A stretch of 64,000 bases of DNA from Variovorax boronicumulans (GCF_029892485.1 NZ_JARXVG010000004.1:124001-188000), one strand, 5' to 3'. Counted from the stretch's first letter, positions 18,023-26,915 are shown. Numbers and translations: made by a program. The notes: generated from the sequence alone by a model not told the origin.

Positions 18023-18589
18023 GTTCGAAATTTTTCGCAATGTGAGGACGGCGTTGGGTCGCCCGGGGTCTCGAAGGTTCCTCCTGCGTTCTCCCCACAA
18101 AACTTGGGCAACTCTGTGGATAACGTCGGCACTTCTGTGTAGGGGTGCGGCAAGTGGTTGATTTAAAAGGGAAATCTACATATTGCCCAAATAACAGGCA
18201 ATGAATTATTAATACCAAAAACCGCCTTTCGCAGATTTCCCGGGGACTGTCAAAGGACAACTCTGGGGAGAGTTCTGGCACAAGACATGGGTTATCCACA
18301 GGGCGGGCGGGTTACCCAATGTTGTCCCTTTTGCGGGTACATCCCGGAAGCGCACCTGCGCACAGTGACGGAGCTGCGACAAGTCCTTGTCACATAACGG
18401 AAAAAGTGCCCTGTCCACAGAAGAGGGCTTCCCTTATCTACTACTACTAATTTGAATAAGAAGAATAAGAAATAGAAGACAGAAAGAGCGCCGCGCCAAA
18501 AAAAGGGCCGCGAAAGGCCGCGCCGGTCCCCGGCGCCTCGGGCGGAAACCGGCACCGCCGTCCTTCCTTCCCCTCGCTAACATCCGCGG
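18023..18589. other. non-coding AT-richer region with DnaA boxes; candidate replication origin
   Basis: About 570 bp without a supported gene. It holds perfect DnaA boxes TGTGGATAA (18115-18123) and TTATCCACA (18292-18300) in opposite orientation, and a weaker box CTGTCCACA (18411-18419). After that box come a short G/C-rich spacer, TTATCTACT (18434-18442) and the trinucleotide run CTACTACTACTAA (18438-18450), then an A-rich tract. Box, spacer and CTA repeats in this order resemble the basal unwinding system with DnaA-trios. Two other dyads occur: AACTCT-GGGG-AGAGTT (18259-18274) and GACAAG-TC-CTTGTC (18378-18391). dnaA is not in the window. It could instead be a DnaA-titrating or regulated region. 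Confidence 0.55.
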
Positions 18590-19381
18590 ATGAGCTTCAA
18601 ACCCCGGATCCTGATTGCCGAAGACGAGTCGGGCATCGCCGACACGCTGCAGTACGTCCTGAAGAGCGACGGCTTCACGCCGGTGTGGTGCGCCACCGCC
18701 GAAGAAGCGATCGCGCAGTTCGCGCAGGAACCGCCCGCGCTGGCCATCCTGGACATCGGGCTGCCCGACCTCAACGGCTTCGAGCTCTTCAAGCGCCTGC
18801 GGGCGCTGAACCAGTCGCAGGGCGGGCCGGAGGTGCCGATGCTGTTTCTCACCGCCCGCAGCGACGAAATCGACCGTGTGGTGGGGCTGGAACTGGGCGC
18901 CGACGACTACATCGCCAAGCCGTTTTCGCCGCGCGAACTGGTCGCCCGGGTCCGCACGATCCTGCGGCGCAGCACGCGCAACAGCCCTGGCGGCCCCGGA
19001 ACGGCCGCAGCGCCCGGAACCGGGGCACCCCCTCAAAAACTGCCCACGACGCCTCCAGCGGCGCCACAGACCCCCCCACTGCCCTTTGCGCTCGACAACG
19101 AGCGGATGCAAATCCGGTACTACGGCCGGCTCCTGGAGCTTTCCCGTTACGAATACGGGCTGCTGAGGCTCCTGGTGCAGCGGCCGGGGCGCGTGTTCAC
19201 GCGCGATGAGCTGCTCGAACATGTCTGGGACGACGCCAGCGACAGCTTCGACCGCACGGTCGACGCGCACATCAAGACCCTGCGCGCCAAGCTCAAGACG
19301 GTGGCGCCAGATGTCGAGCCGATCCGCACGCTGCGCGGCACCGGCTACGCGCTGAACGAAGAACTCCCATCGAAGGCATGA
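18590..19381 (+). CDS. creB: response regulator of the CreBC two-component system
   Basis: A 263-residue OmpR-family regulator. The receiver has Glu11-Asp12, phospho-acceptor Asp55 in LAILDIGLPD, a switch Thr in FLTARS and Lys in YIAKPF. A Pro/Ala-rich linker of about 40 residues (128-165) precedes a winged-helix domain (ELSRYEYGLLRLL...TLRGTGYAL). It is assigned as CreB because a matching sensor follows, creD lies in the same neighbourhood, and a CreB-type direct repeat is present upstream of creD. The linker is longer than in E. coli CreB. Confidence 0.8.
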   Translation: MSFKPRILIAEDESGIADTLQYVLKSDGFTPVWCATAEEAIAQFAQEPPALAILDIGLPDLNGFELFKRLRALNQSQGGPEVPMLFLTARSDEIDRVVGLELGADDYIAKPFSPRELVARVRTILRRSTRNSPGGPGTAAAPGTGAPPQKLPTTPPAAPQTPPLPFALDNERMQIRYYGRLLELSRYEYGLLRLLVQRPGRVFTRDELLEHVWDDASDSFDRTVDAHIKTLRAKLKTVAPDVEPIRTLRGTGYALNEELPSKA

Positions 19382-19406
19382 CGCCGGCCTTGGTCTGCCT
19401 TTTCGC

Positions 19407-19500
19407 GGAATACCGCGGAACCGGCTTTGCCGGGCCGCAGGTATTGCCCCCGGCGAGGGGGTTGGAGGCCACACGAAGTGGGCAAGCCTGGGGGAGAGCC
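19407..19500. repeat. dispersed intergenic repeat, copy 2, forming the creC leader
   Basis: A 94-nt copy of the element at 16977-17073, with the same two hairpins and the same CTGGGGGAGAGCC end. Its last bases lie 5 nt before the TTG start of creC, so its purine-rich end is the only plausible ribosome-binding sequence for that gene. Confidence 0.85.
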
Positions 19501-19505
19501 AAGCT

Positions 19506-20945
19506 TTGACCCGGCGTACGCGGATATTCATCGGCATCCTGCTGATCTACACGGCGGGCATTGCCTTCCTACTCTATCGCGTGGTGTCGGACATCGATCC
19601 GCGCTACCGCGAGTCGGCCGAAGAATCTCTGGTCGAAACATCGCAGCTCATGGCCAGCCTGGTCGAGCAGGACGTGATCGCGGGCGCCATCAACACCGCG
19701 CGGCTGGAGCCTCTGTTCCGCACGGTCTACGCACGCGAGTTCTCGGCCCAGATCTACAACCTGCACAAGAGCCAGGTGGAACTGCGCGTCTACGTGACCG
19801 ATCGCAGCGGCCGGATCATGTTCGACTCGCTCGGCAGGCACCTGGGCGCCGATTACTCGCAATGGAGCGACGTGAGCCGCACGCTTGCGGGCCTCTACGG
19901 CGCGCGCACCTCGCGCGATGTCGACGGCGACCCGCGCACTTCGGTGATGTACGTGGGCGCACCGATCCGCTGGAACAACGAGATCGTCGGCATGGTCAGC
20001 GTCGGCAAGCCGGTGCAGAGCTTCGGCCAGTTCGTGGAAGACGCGCGGGCCCGCACGCTGTGGGTCGGCGTGGGATCGGGCCTGGCGCTGTTGCTGCTGG
20101 CACTGATCGTCTCGGTGTGGCTGGTGCGGCCGTTCGGATTGATCTCGGACTACTGGACCTGGGTGCGCGCACAGCGAAGCCTTAGCTTCTCGCGCATGGC
20201 ACGGCGCGCGGTCGACGCGGTGCGCACCGGCTTCAGCGAAATGCGCGATGCATTGACGGGCCGCAACTACGTGGCCGACTACGTGCAGACCTTCACGCAC
20301 GAAGTCAAGAGCCCGCTCTCCGCGATCCGCGGCGCGGCCGAGCTGCTGCAGGAGCCGTCGATGCCGCATGCGGAGCGCGAGCGCTTCCTGAAGAACATCG
20401 AACGCGAGACGCAGCGCATCCAGGAAATCGTCGACCGCATGATGGAGCTCACCGCGCTCGAAACGCGGCGCGCGCTGGACCGCACCGAGCCGGTGCCGCT
20501 GGCCTCGCTGATCGACGACATCGCCATCAGCGCGCAGCCTGCCGCGGCCAAGCGGAACATCCGCCTCCTGGTCAACATCCGGGCCGAAGCCAGCACCGAG
20601 GGCGATCCGTTCCTGCTGCGCCGCGCGATCAGCAACCTGCTGGACAACGCGATCGATTTTTCACCGCAGGGCAGCGAAGTGCTGCTGACGCTGGAGACCA
20701 CCGCGAAGCTTGCCCGCGTGAGCGTGCGCGACCACGGACCCGGCATTCCGGATTACGCGCAGGAGAAGGTTTTCCAGAAGTTCTATTCGCTCGCGCGGCC
20801 GCACAGCCAGAAGAAAAGCACGGGGCTGGGGCTGGCCTTCGTCAAGGAGATCGCGGCGCTGCACCGCGGCCGCATCGAGCTTGGCAATGCGGCACGCGGC
20901 GGCGCAGTCGCGACGCTCACGCTGCCGCTGTTGTCACATCACTGA
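19506..20945 (+). CDS. creC: sensor histidine kinase of the CreBC system
   Basis: A 479-residue inner-membrane kinase. The first helix is at about 7-26, a periplasmic sensor region containing a PAS-like YVTDRSGRIMFDS segment spans 27-183, and the second helix is at about 186-206. The H-box has His265 in FTHEVKSPLSAIRGAAELL. The N-box is ISNLLDNAIDFSP, and the G-boxes include DHGPGIPDYAQEKVF and STGLGLAFV; this arrangement matches CreC. Translation appears to start at TTG 19506, with the repeat element supplying GGGGGAG upstream. In enterobacteria, Pseudomonas and Aeromonas, CreBC/BlrAB responds to envelope or penicillin stress, which suits the PBP1a gene nearby. Confidence 0.82.
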   Translation: MTRRTRIFIGILLIYTAGIAFLLYRVVSDIDPRYRESAEESLVETSQLMASLVEQDVIAGAINTARLEPLFRTVYAREFSAQIYNLHKSQVELRVYVTDRSGRIMFDSLGRHLGADYSQWSDVSRTLAGLYGARTSRDVDGDPRTSVMYVGAPIRWNNEIVGMVSVGKPVQSFGQFVEDARARTLWVGVGSGLALLLLALIVSVWLVRPFGLISDYWTWVRAQRSLSFSRMARRAVDAVRTGFSEMRDALTGRNYVADYVQTFTHEVKSPLSAIRGAAELLQEPSMPHAERERFLKNIERETQRIQEIVDRMMELTALETRRALDRTEPVPLASLIDDIAISAQPAAAKRNIRLLVNIRAEASTEGDPFLLRRAISNLLDNAIDFSPQGSEVLLTLETTAKLARVSVRDHGPGIPDYAQEKVFQKFYSLARPHSQKKSTGLGLAFVKEIAALHRGRIELGNAARGGAVATLTLPLLSHH

Positions 20946-20950
20946 CCCGG

Positions 20951-21556
20951 TCACTGGCCCGTGAGGGCGCCGTAGGCGCTTCGCGTCTCGGGGCTCACCG
21001 CATCGAGCAACTGCTCGTACGAGGTCTGGTGGCGCGCCAGCATGCGCGCCGATGCCACCGTCTTCGACTTGCAGAACCAGTGGCAGGTGTGCTGCATCAG
21101 GAACAGTTCGGCCGACATGGTGAAGGCCTTGGACTTGGCCGAGCGGCCCGATGCGTTCTTCGCCACGCCGGCAATGCCGCGCGCATGGATGTTCAGCGCC
21201 TCGCGCAGATCGAAGGTCGCGGCCGGGAACAGCTTGTGGGCATAGGGAATGGCGATCGGCAACTTGCTGATGCGCGTCTGCGCTTCGGGAACGCGTGCGA
21301 ACGCGGCGGCAAAGCTGTCGAACTGCGCCGAGAGCTTTTCCTCGGTGGTGTCGAGCAGGCTCCAGATCTGCTGGCGGCGTTCGGCGTCATCCTCGCCCAG
21401 GCAGCGCAGGTAGCCCTGGGTCAGGCTCTCCATCAGCTTCTCGATCTGGTACTTGCCCAGGTGGCTTCCCAGCAGCGCGATGCGCTGGCGCTGGTCTCTG
21501 GACTTGAGGATGTAGGCGCCCACAAGGAGCAGCGCCACCAGCGTAAGGATTTCCAT
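20951..21556 (-). CDS. membrane-anchored protein of unknown function
   Basis: A 201-residue protein starting MEILTLVALLLVGAYILKSRDQ, with one N-terminal transmembrane helix (2-18) and a cytosolic helical remainder rich in charged residues. I do not recognise the family. Recognisable segments are GSHLGKYQIEKLMESLTQGYLRCLGE and a Cys/His-containing stretch, MQHTCHWFCKSK, near 160-175. The start is taken at the ATG at 21554-21556; an upstream ATG would add 12 residues that look like untranslated leader. It converges on creC (stop codons 5 nt apart) and lies downstream of the PBP1a gene on the same strand. Confidence 0.65.
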   Translation of the reverse strand: MEILTLVALLLVGAYILKSRDQRQRIALLGSHLGKYQIEKLMESLTQGYLRCLGEDDAERRQQIWSLLDTTEEKLSAQFDSFAAAFARVPEAQTRISKLPIAIPYAHKLFPAATFDLREALNIHARGIAGVAKNASGRSAKSKAFTMSAELFLMQHTCHWFCKSKTVASARMLARHQTSYEQLLDAVSPETRSAYGALTGQ

Positions 21557-21631
21557 GAATGCGTTGGGCCAAAGGAGAAGAGGGAACGGCACCGAGTGTA
21601 GAGACCCGGCACCCTCCCCTTTCGGCGACGG

Positions 21632-24034
21632 CTAGCGGAAGAAATCGAGGATGCGGTTGCGCTCTTCAGGCGGCGGCGGTGCACCGATCGGCGCGCCGGT
21701 CAGCTCTTCCACCGGCGGTGGCGGCTGCTCGGCATTCTCCAGGCCCAGGCTGGCCACGTTGTGCCCCGGCGTGAAGTCGTCGAAATACCACTCGCCGTCG
21801 ATGTTCACCACGCCAGGCGGTGCGGCCGGCTGCGTCACCGGAACGCCTTGCAGCGCCGACTGCATGTAGCCGATCCAGATCGGCAGGCTCAGGCTGCCGC
21901 CGGTTTCGCCGCGCACGCCGAGCTGGCGCGGCGTGTCGTAGCCGATCCATGCGATGCCCACGCGCGTGGGCTGGAAGCCTGCGAACCAGGTGTCGAAGGA
22001 ATCGTTGGTGGTGCCGGTCTTGCCGTAGAGGTCGTCGCGCTTGAGGGCCTGGTGCGCCTTGAACGCGGTGCCGCCCTTCACCACGCTTTGCAGCAGCGAA
22101 TCCATGACGAAGGCATTGCGCGCGGGAATGGCGCGCCGTGCTTCGTCGAGCACCGGAGCTTCGGTCTCCATGATGACCTTGTCCTTCATGTCGGTGATGC
22201 GGGTGACGAGGTACGGATTGACGCGGTAGCCGCCGTTGGCGAACACCGAGTAGCCCACCGCCATCTGCATCGGCGTGACCGAGCCGGCGCCCAGGCCCAT
22301 CGGCAGGTTGGCGGGTTGCTTGTCCTTGTCGAAGCCGAACTTGGTGACCCAGTCCTGCGCGTACGGCGCCCCTATCGACTGCAGCACCCGCAGCGTGACG
22401 AGGTTCTTCGACTTCATCAGCGCGGTGCGCAGCGGCATCGGGCCTTCGTAGGTGCCTTCGAAATTCTTCGGCTCCCACGGCTGGCCGCCGTTGGCGGCAG
22501 CATCGAAGTACAGCGGCGCATCGTTCACCACCGTGGCGGGAGTGAAGCCTTTTTCGAGCGCGGCCGAATAGATGAACGGCTTGAAGCTCGAACCCGGCTG
22601 ACGCCAGGCTTGCGTCACGTGGTTGAACTTGTTCTTGCCGAAATCGAATCCGCCCACCAGTGCCTTGATGGCGCCGCTGCGCGGGTCCATGGCGATGAAG
22701 GCGCCTTCGACTTCGGGCAGTTGCGTGATCTCCCAGGTGCCCTTGGGGGTCTTCGCCACGCGGATCACCGCGCCGCGTCGGATCTTGATGTTGGGCGGCG
22801 CCTTGGCCGCGAGGCCCGACTGCGCGGGCTTGAGGCCTTCGCCAGTGATCTGGATCGCTTCGCCATTCGCTCGCACGGCGCTGATCTCCTTCGCGTTGGC
22901 ATCGAGCACCACAGCGGCGATCACGTCGCCGTTGTCCGGGTGCTCGGCCAACGCATCGTCCACGGCCTCATCGACTTCCTTCTGCTCGGTCGGCAGGTCG
23001 ACGAACTTCTCGGGCCCGCGATAGACCTGGCGCCGCTCGTAATCCATGATGCCCTTGCGCAGCGACTTGTACGCCGCCGCCTGGTCCGCCGCGACCAGCG
23101 AGGTGTAGACCTTCATGCCGCTCGTGTAGATGCTGTCGCCGTACTGCGCGTACATCATCTGGCGCACGGTTTCGGCGACGTACTCGGCGTGCAGGCGGTT
23201 GGGGTCGGCCGCATCGCGCAGGTGCAGCTCTTCCTTCTTCGCTTCGGCCGCTTGCTCGGCGGTGATGAAGCCGGTTTCCTGCATGCGGTCGATCACGTAG
23301 AGCTGGCGCGCCCGCGCACGGCGCGGGTTGGCCACCGGATTGTTCGCGCCGGGGGCCTTCGGCAAACCGGCGAGCATGGCGGCTTCGGCGACGGTCACGT
23401 TCTGCAGCGGCTTGCCGAAATACGCCTCGGACGCGGCGGCAAAACCGTAGGCGCGATTGCCCAGGTAGATCTGGTTCAGGTAGATCTCGAGGATCTGGTC
23501 CTTGGTGAGCTGCTGCTCGAGCCGGAAGGCCAGCATGATCTCGTAGGTCTTGCGGCTCATCGTGCGTTCGGAGCTCAGGTAGACGTTGCGCGCCACCTGC
23601 ATCGTGATGGTCGAGGCGCCCTGCTTGCGGCCGCCCTTCAGGCTGGCCACCGCGGCGCGCATGAAGCCCTTGTAGTCGACGCCGCCGTGGTCGTAGAAGC
23701 GCGCGTCTTCCACGGCGAGCACGGCGTCTTTCATGATCTTGGGAATGCTCGCGAAAGGCGTGAGGTTGCGGCGCTCTTCGCCGAACTCGCCGATCAGCGT
23801 GCCTTCGGTCGAATACACGCGCAGCGGCAGCTTGGGCCGGTAGTCGGCGAGCTCGGAAATATCGGGCAGCTTCGGATAGATCGCGATCACCGCGACGATG
23901 GACGCGACCAGCACCACCAGTGCGCCGGAGCCCGCCACGATGGCGCTCCATTTGCCGATGAGTCGCCAGCGGGCGTTGCGGTCGTCCGGCGTGGTGCCGT
24001 CTTCGGGTTGGGAGGAGCTTGAACGTTTGAACAT
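21632..24034 (-). CDS. mrcA: penicillin-binding protein 1A, bifunctional transglycosylase/transpeptidase
   Basis: An 800-residue class A PBP. A cytosolic tail and one transmembrane helix (about 29-53) precede the GT51 transglycosylase domain, with catalytic Glu109 in VEDARFYDH and the GASTITMQVARN motif. An OB-like insert follows. The transpeptidase domain has the active-site Ser in GSSFKPF, the SxN motif as SKN, and KTGT near residue 670. A Pro-rich tail ends the protein. It polymerises and cross-links peptidoglycan at the periplasmic face. It sits between creBC and creD with the NagZ-like gene 13 nt upstream on the same strand, so the three reverse-strand genes creD, NagZ-like and mrcA probably form one transcript. 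Confidence 0.95.
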   Translation of the reverse strand: MFKRSSSSQPEDGTTPDDRNARWRLIGKWSAIVAGSGALVVLVASIVAVIAIYPKLPDISELADYRPKLPLRVYSTEGTLIGEFGEERRNLTPFASIPKIMKDAVLAVEDARFYDHGGVDYKGFMRAAVASLKGGRKQGASTITMQVARNVYLSSERTMSRKTYEIMLAFRLEQQLTKDQILEIYLNQIYLGNRAYGFAAASEAYFGKPLQNVTVAEAAMLAGLPKAPGANNPVANPRRARARQLYVIDRMQETGFITAEQAAEAKKEELHLRDAADPNRLHAEYVAETVRQMMYAQYGDSIYTSGMKVYTSLVAADQAAAYKSLRKGIMDYERRQVYRGPEKFVDLPTEQKEVDEAVDDALAEHPDNGDVIAAVVLDANAKEISAVRANGEAIQITGEGLKPAQSGLAAKAPPNIKIRRGAVIRVAKTPKGTWEITQLPEVEGAFIAMDPRSGAIKALVGGFDFGKNKFNHVTQAWRQPGSSFKPFIYSAALEKGFTPATVVNDAPLYFDAAANGGQPWEPKNFEGTYEGPMPLRTALMKSKNLVTLRVLQSIGAPYAQDWVTKFGFDKDKQPANLPMGLGAGSVTPMQMAVGYSVFANGGYRVNPYLVTRITDMKDKVIMETEAPVLDEARRAIPARNAFVMDSLLQSVVKGGTAFKAHQALKRDDLYGKTGTTNDSFDTWFAGFQPTRVGIAWIGYDTPRQLGVRGETGGSLSLPIWIGYMQSALQGVPVTQPAAPPGVVNIDGEWYFDDFTPGHNVASLGLENAEQPPPPVEELTGAPIGAPPPPEERNRILDFFR

Positions 24035-24046
24035 AAAAAGGGGCTG

Positions 24047-25339
24047 CTAGCGAAAGGGTTGGAGCCGGCGGACGCCGCTGCGTTCCAGCATCGGCAGGTC
24101 GAGTGCGCCGCGCTGCGCGGCCTGCTGCGCGCAATGCATGGCGTCGAAATACTTGTCGTGGTCGAAGGCGATCAACAACAGGTCCACACCGGCATCGAGG
24201 GCGCGGACCGTGGTGTCGCACAGCCCGCGGTTGTAGGCCGCGCCCATCGTCAGATCGTCTGTGACGAGCAGGCCCTGGTAGCCCCACTCGCCGCGAATCA
24301 GCTGCTGCACGATTTTGCGCGAGAAAGAGGCCGGATGGACCGCATCGAGCTCGGGAACGACCACATGGCCGAGCATGATCGCGGCGCTCGAGTTTTTCGA
24401 CACGTCTTGAAACGGCTTCCAGTCATGTGTTGCAAGTCGGGCGACGGGCGTGCGCAGCGTCGCGGCGAAGTGGTGCGTGTCTTCGGTCACGCCGGCGAGT
24501 CCGGGAAAATGCTTGAGGGTGCCGCGCACGCCAGCCGATTCGAGGCCTTGCTCGTAAGCGAGCGCCACCTGCGCAGTGAGTGCGGGGTCGGCCGAGATGG
24601 CGCGTTCGTCGATGCGGGTGTGGAGGTCCCATCGGGCCGGCGCGCGGCCGGTGCGCAGATCGACCACGGGGCTGAAGTTGAGCGTGATGCCAAGCGCAGC
24701 GAGTGCCCGGCCTTGTTGCGCGCCATATGCATGCGCACGCTGCGCGAGTTCGGCTTCGGGCACGTCGGCATCGAGCAATGTGGAGAGGCCGGGCTGGCGC
24801 TCGACCAAGGGCGAGAGGCGGGACACGGCGCCGCCCTCCTGGTCTGTCGCAACGATCAACGCAGGCAAGCCGGCTTCGCGGCGCAGCGCCTGCAAGTCGT
24901 CGATCTCCTTGCGCAGATCGGCGGCGGTGCGTCCCTTCACGTTGCGGCCCGTGATGAACACGCCGCCGATCAATCCCTTGCGTGCGAGTACGTGCAGGTC
25001 CTTTGCATCGTCGTAGCCGATCATGAAATGCGCGCCGAGCAGTTGCGCCATGGGGCCCGAGGACGCCGACACCTCGGTGCGATGCTGCAGGCTCGCTGCT
25101 TCGTTGCCGAGGGCGGTGAGCAACGCCGCGAACACCAGGCCGAGCGACACGGGTCGCAGCGCGCGGCGCCCGAAGCGCCACGCAGTCGTCGCGGCAAGAC
25201 CCAGTGCGCCCAGCAACATCGGCAATTCCCATGCACGCATGAAGCGCAGATGCGGGTCCTTCAGGTGCCAGGCCCAGAACCACAGTGCTGCCAGGGCCAG
25301 CCAGCCCAACGTGCCAAGTGCGAACCGCAGAAGCTTCAT
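24047..25339 (-). CDS. membrane-anchored glycoside hydrolase family 3 protein (NagZ-like)
   Basis: A 430-residue protein. Residues 1-85 contain two or three hydrophobic helices (LGTLGWLALAALWFWAW; ELPMLLGALGLAATTAW; SLGLVFAALLTAL), absent from cytosolic NagZ. The rest is a GH3 barrel with the NagZ signatures KHFPGLAGVTEDTHH (acid/base Asp-His dyad) and nucleophile Asp in LLVTDDLTMGA. It likely removes N-acetylglucosamine from peptidoglycan fragments. The catalytic domain's side of the membrane depends on the helix count, which I cannot settle. Its ATG overlaps the creD stop (ATGA), and mrcA follows after 13 nt, tying it to cell-wall turnover and possibly to the CreBC signal. Confidence 0.82.
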   Translation of the reverse strand: MKLLRFALGTLGWLALAALWFWAWHLKDPHLRFMRAWELPMLLGALGLAATTAWRFGRRALRPVSLGLVFAALLTALGNEAASLQHRTEVSASSGPMAQLLGAHFMIGYDDAKDLHVLARKGLIGGVFITGRNVKGRTAADLRKEIDDLQALRREAGLPALIVATDQEGGAVSRLSPLVERQPGLSTLLDADVPEAELAQRAHAYGAQQGRALAALGITLNFSPVVDLRTGRAPARWDLHTRIDERAISADPALTAQVALAYEQGLESAGVRGTLKHFPGLAGVTEDTHHFAATLRTPVARLATHDWKPFQDVSKNSSAAIMLGHVVVPELDAVHPASFSRKIVQQLIRGEWGYQGLLVTDDLTMGAAYNRGLCDTTVRALDAGVDLLLIAFDHDKYFDAMHCAQQAAQRGALDLPMLERSGVRRLQPFR

Positions 25340-26820
25340 GCGCCTTGCACGGCCGTCGCGGCGGTTGCAGCGGGGTCGGTGCGTCGCGACAGCGCATACC
25401 AGTCCACCTTGCGCGTCACCAGCATCAGCGTGGCCAGCATGCCGAAGATCAGCAGCGCGCCGAGCAGCAGCGCATTGCTCTCGGACGCCAGCAGCCCGTA
25501 GAGCGCGCCGTACAGCAGTGCGACGAACGCGCCGAACGACAGGCCGCGCCGCCATCCGCCGAGTACTGCGCTGAAGTACACCGCGAGCAATGCAACGCTC
25601 GCGCCGGCCGCGCTGGCATAGGCGATCCAGAACGCGAACTTCTCCGACAGCGCGAGCAGCAGCAGGAAGAACAGCGCGATCGAGAGACCGACCAGGCCGT
25701 ACTGGATCGGGTGCAGGCGCAACTTGCGGAAGAGCTCGAACATGAAGGCCGCCATCAGCACCAGGCCGATGAAAAGCATGCCGTACTTGCCGGCGCGCGT
25801 GCTCATCGAATAGACGTTGATCGGTTGCGCAAGCGACACGTCGAAGGTCTGGAGCGTGCCAAGGTTGCGTGGCGGACGGGCGCTCGCCGTTGTTGCAGCG
25901 ACGGCAACCGCGGCAGCTGCATCGCCGTCGCCGCGGCCGGAGGAAAGGCCGGCGCGCACCTGCTCGCGCGCCGAAGTCACCAGCGACGACACGCGCCAGT
26001 GCGCATCGAAGCCCTGCGGTGTCACGTTGCGTTGCGCAGCGAGAAAGCGGCCACCGAAACTCGGATGCGCCCAGGGCGAGGTGAGGTGCGCGGTGGTTTC
26101 CTCGGCGATGGGCGCGATCGCGAGCGTGTCCTGGCCGACCAGGCCGAGCTTCATCTCGAAGTTCAGCGGCGTGTTGGCCTGCCATGCAGCGAGCGCGGCG
26201 CCGGTGACCGGCGCATGGATGCCATCGGCGAACCAGGCGTCGTCGGCAATGCCCGGCACACGCTGCCTGAAGCGCAGGGACTCGCCGCCCATCACCAGCG
26301 CCGGGGAGCCGTCGAGGCCACGCAGGTCGCTCACGTTGAAGGCGATGAAAGGCGCCTTGAATTCGATCTTCGAATCGGTTTCGCTGTGCGACACGGCCTT
26401 GGGATCGAAGGCAGTGAAGCCGCCTGTGAGCGTGGCGTTGAGCGTGTAGAACGGTATCTTGAAGATGCCGCGATAGCGCTCCTGCGGCGTCATCGAGCCC
26501 TCGATGTGCAGCTTGTCGGGAAACACCACATGGGCCATTTCCTTGCTGCGCTGCGCCTGGCCGATCACCTTGCCCTGCGCGTCGCGCAGCGGCTCCATCC
26601 AGCGTTCGACATACGGCACCAGCAACAGCGGACCGACCATGGTCTGGCGGCTTGCATAGGTGTCGGCGAGCTCCTGGGCCGCTTCGCGCTGGCTTTCACC
26701 GCGTTCACGGTTGATCGAATCGATTTCCGCCAGCGGAATGCAAAGCAGCAGCACCAGGAAGAACAGGCCGGCCACCTTGGCCAGCACCGACGTCTGAAGC
26801 GCCTTCAACAACTGAAGCAT
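25336..26820 (-). CDS. creD: cell envelope integrity inner-membrane protein CreD
   Basis: A 494-residue protein starting MLQLLKALQTSVLAKVAGLF. One N-terminal transmembrane helix (about 13-33) is followed by a large periplasmic domain (to about 330) with the family pattern DTYASRQTMVGPLLLVPY, IPFYTLNATLTGGF and NTPLNFEMKLGLVGQ. A cluster of five or six helices follows (GMLFIGLVLMAAFMFELFRKLRLHPIQYGLVGL), as in CreD. The start ATG at 26818-26820 is preceded by a GAGGAG box on the reverse strand. CreD expression depends on CreB in other bacteria; here a perfect CreB-type repeat lies about 80 nt upstream. The last codons overlap the NagZ-like gene. Confidence 0.9.
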   Translation of the reverse strand: MLQLLKALQTSVLAKVAGLFFLVLLLCIPLAEIDSINRERGESQREAAQELADTYASRQTMVGPLLLVPYVERWMEPLRDAQGKVIGQAQRSKEMAHVVFPDKLHIEGSMTPQERYRGIFKIPFYTLNATLTGGFTAFDPKAVSHSETDSKIEFKAPFIAFNVSDLRGLDGSPALVMGGESLRFRQRVPGIADDAWFADGIHAPVTGAALAAWQANTPLNFEMKLGLVGQDTLAIAPIAEETTAHLTSPWAHPSFGGRFLAAQRNVTPQGFDAHWRVSSLVTSAREQVRAGLSSGRGDGDAAAAVAVAATTASARPPRNLGTLQTFDVSLAQPINVYSMSTRAGKYGMLFIGLVLMAAFMFELFRKLRLHPIQYGLVGLSIALFFLLLLALSEKFAFWIAYASAAGASVALLAVYFSAVLGGWRRGLSFGAFVALLYGALYGLLASESNALLLGALLIFGMLATLMLVTRKVDWYALSRRTDPAATAATAVQGA

Positions 26821-26899
26821 GGTTTTCTCCTCGTCTGTACGAAGCGGCGATGCTCTCCGCGCGACCCGAAGGTTGTGTGAAGCACCCGGTCGGTGCCAC

Positions 26900-26915
26900 T
26901 TCACACAGGCTTCAC
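26900..26915 (+). promoter_or_regulatory. CreB recognition site (cre-tag)
   Basis: A perfect TTCAC-N6-TTCAC direct repeat, the published cre-tag pattern of CreB-regulated genes. It lies between the divergent creD (80 nt to its start) and the VIT/VWA gene (108 nt to its start). It reads forward on the plus strand, that is toward the VIT/VWA-exosortase operon. Confidence 0.75.

Noticed and set aside
21761..24022. Forward open frame of 753 codons opposite PBP1a
   Set aside because: A GC-rich shadow without motifs; the reverse frame is a full class A penicillin-binding protein.
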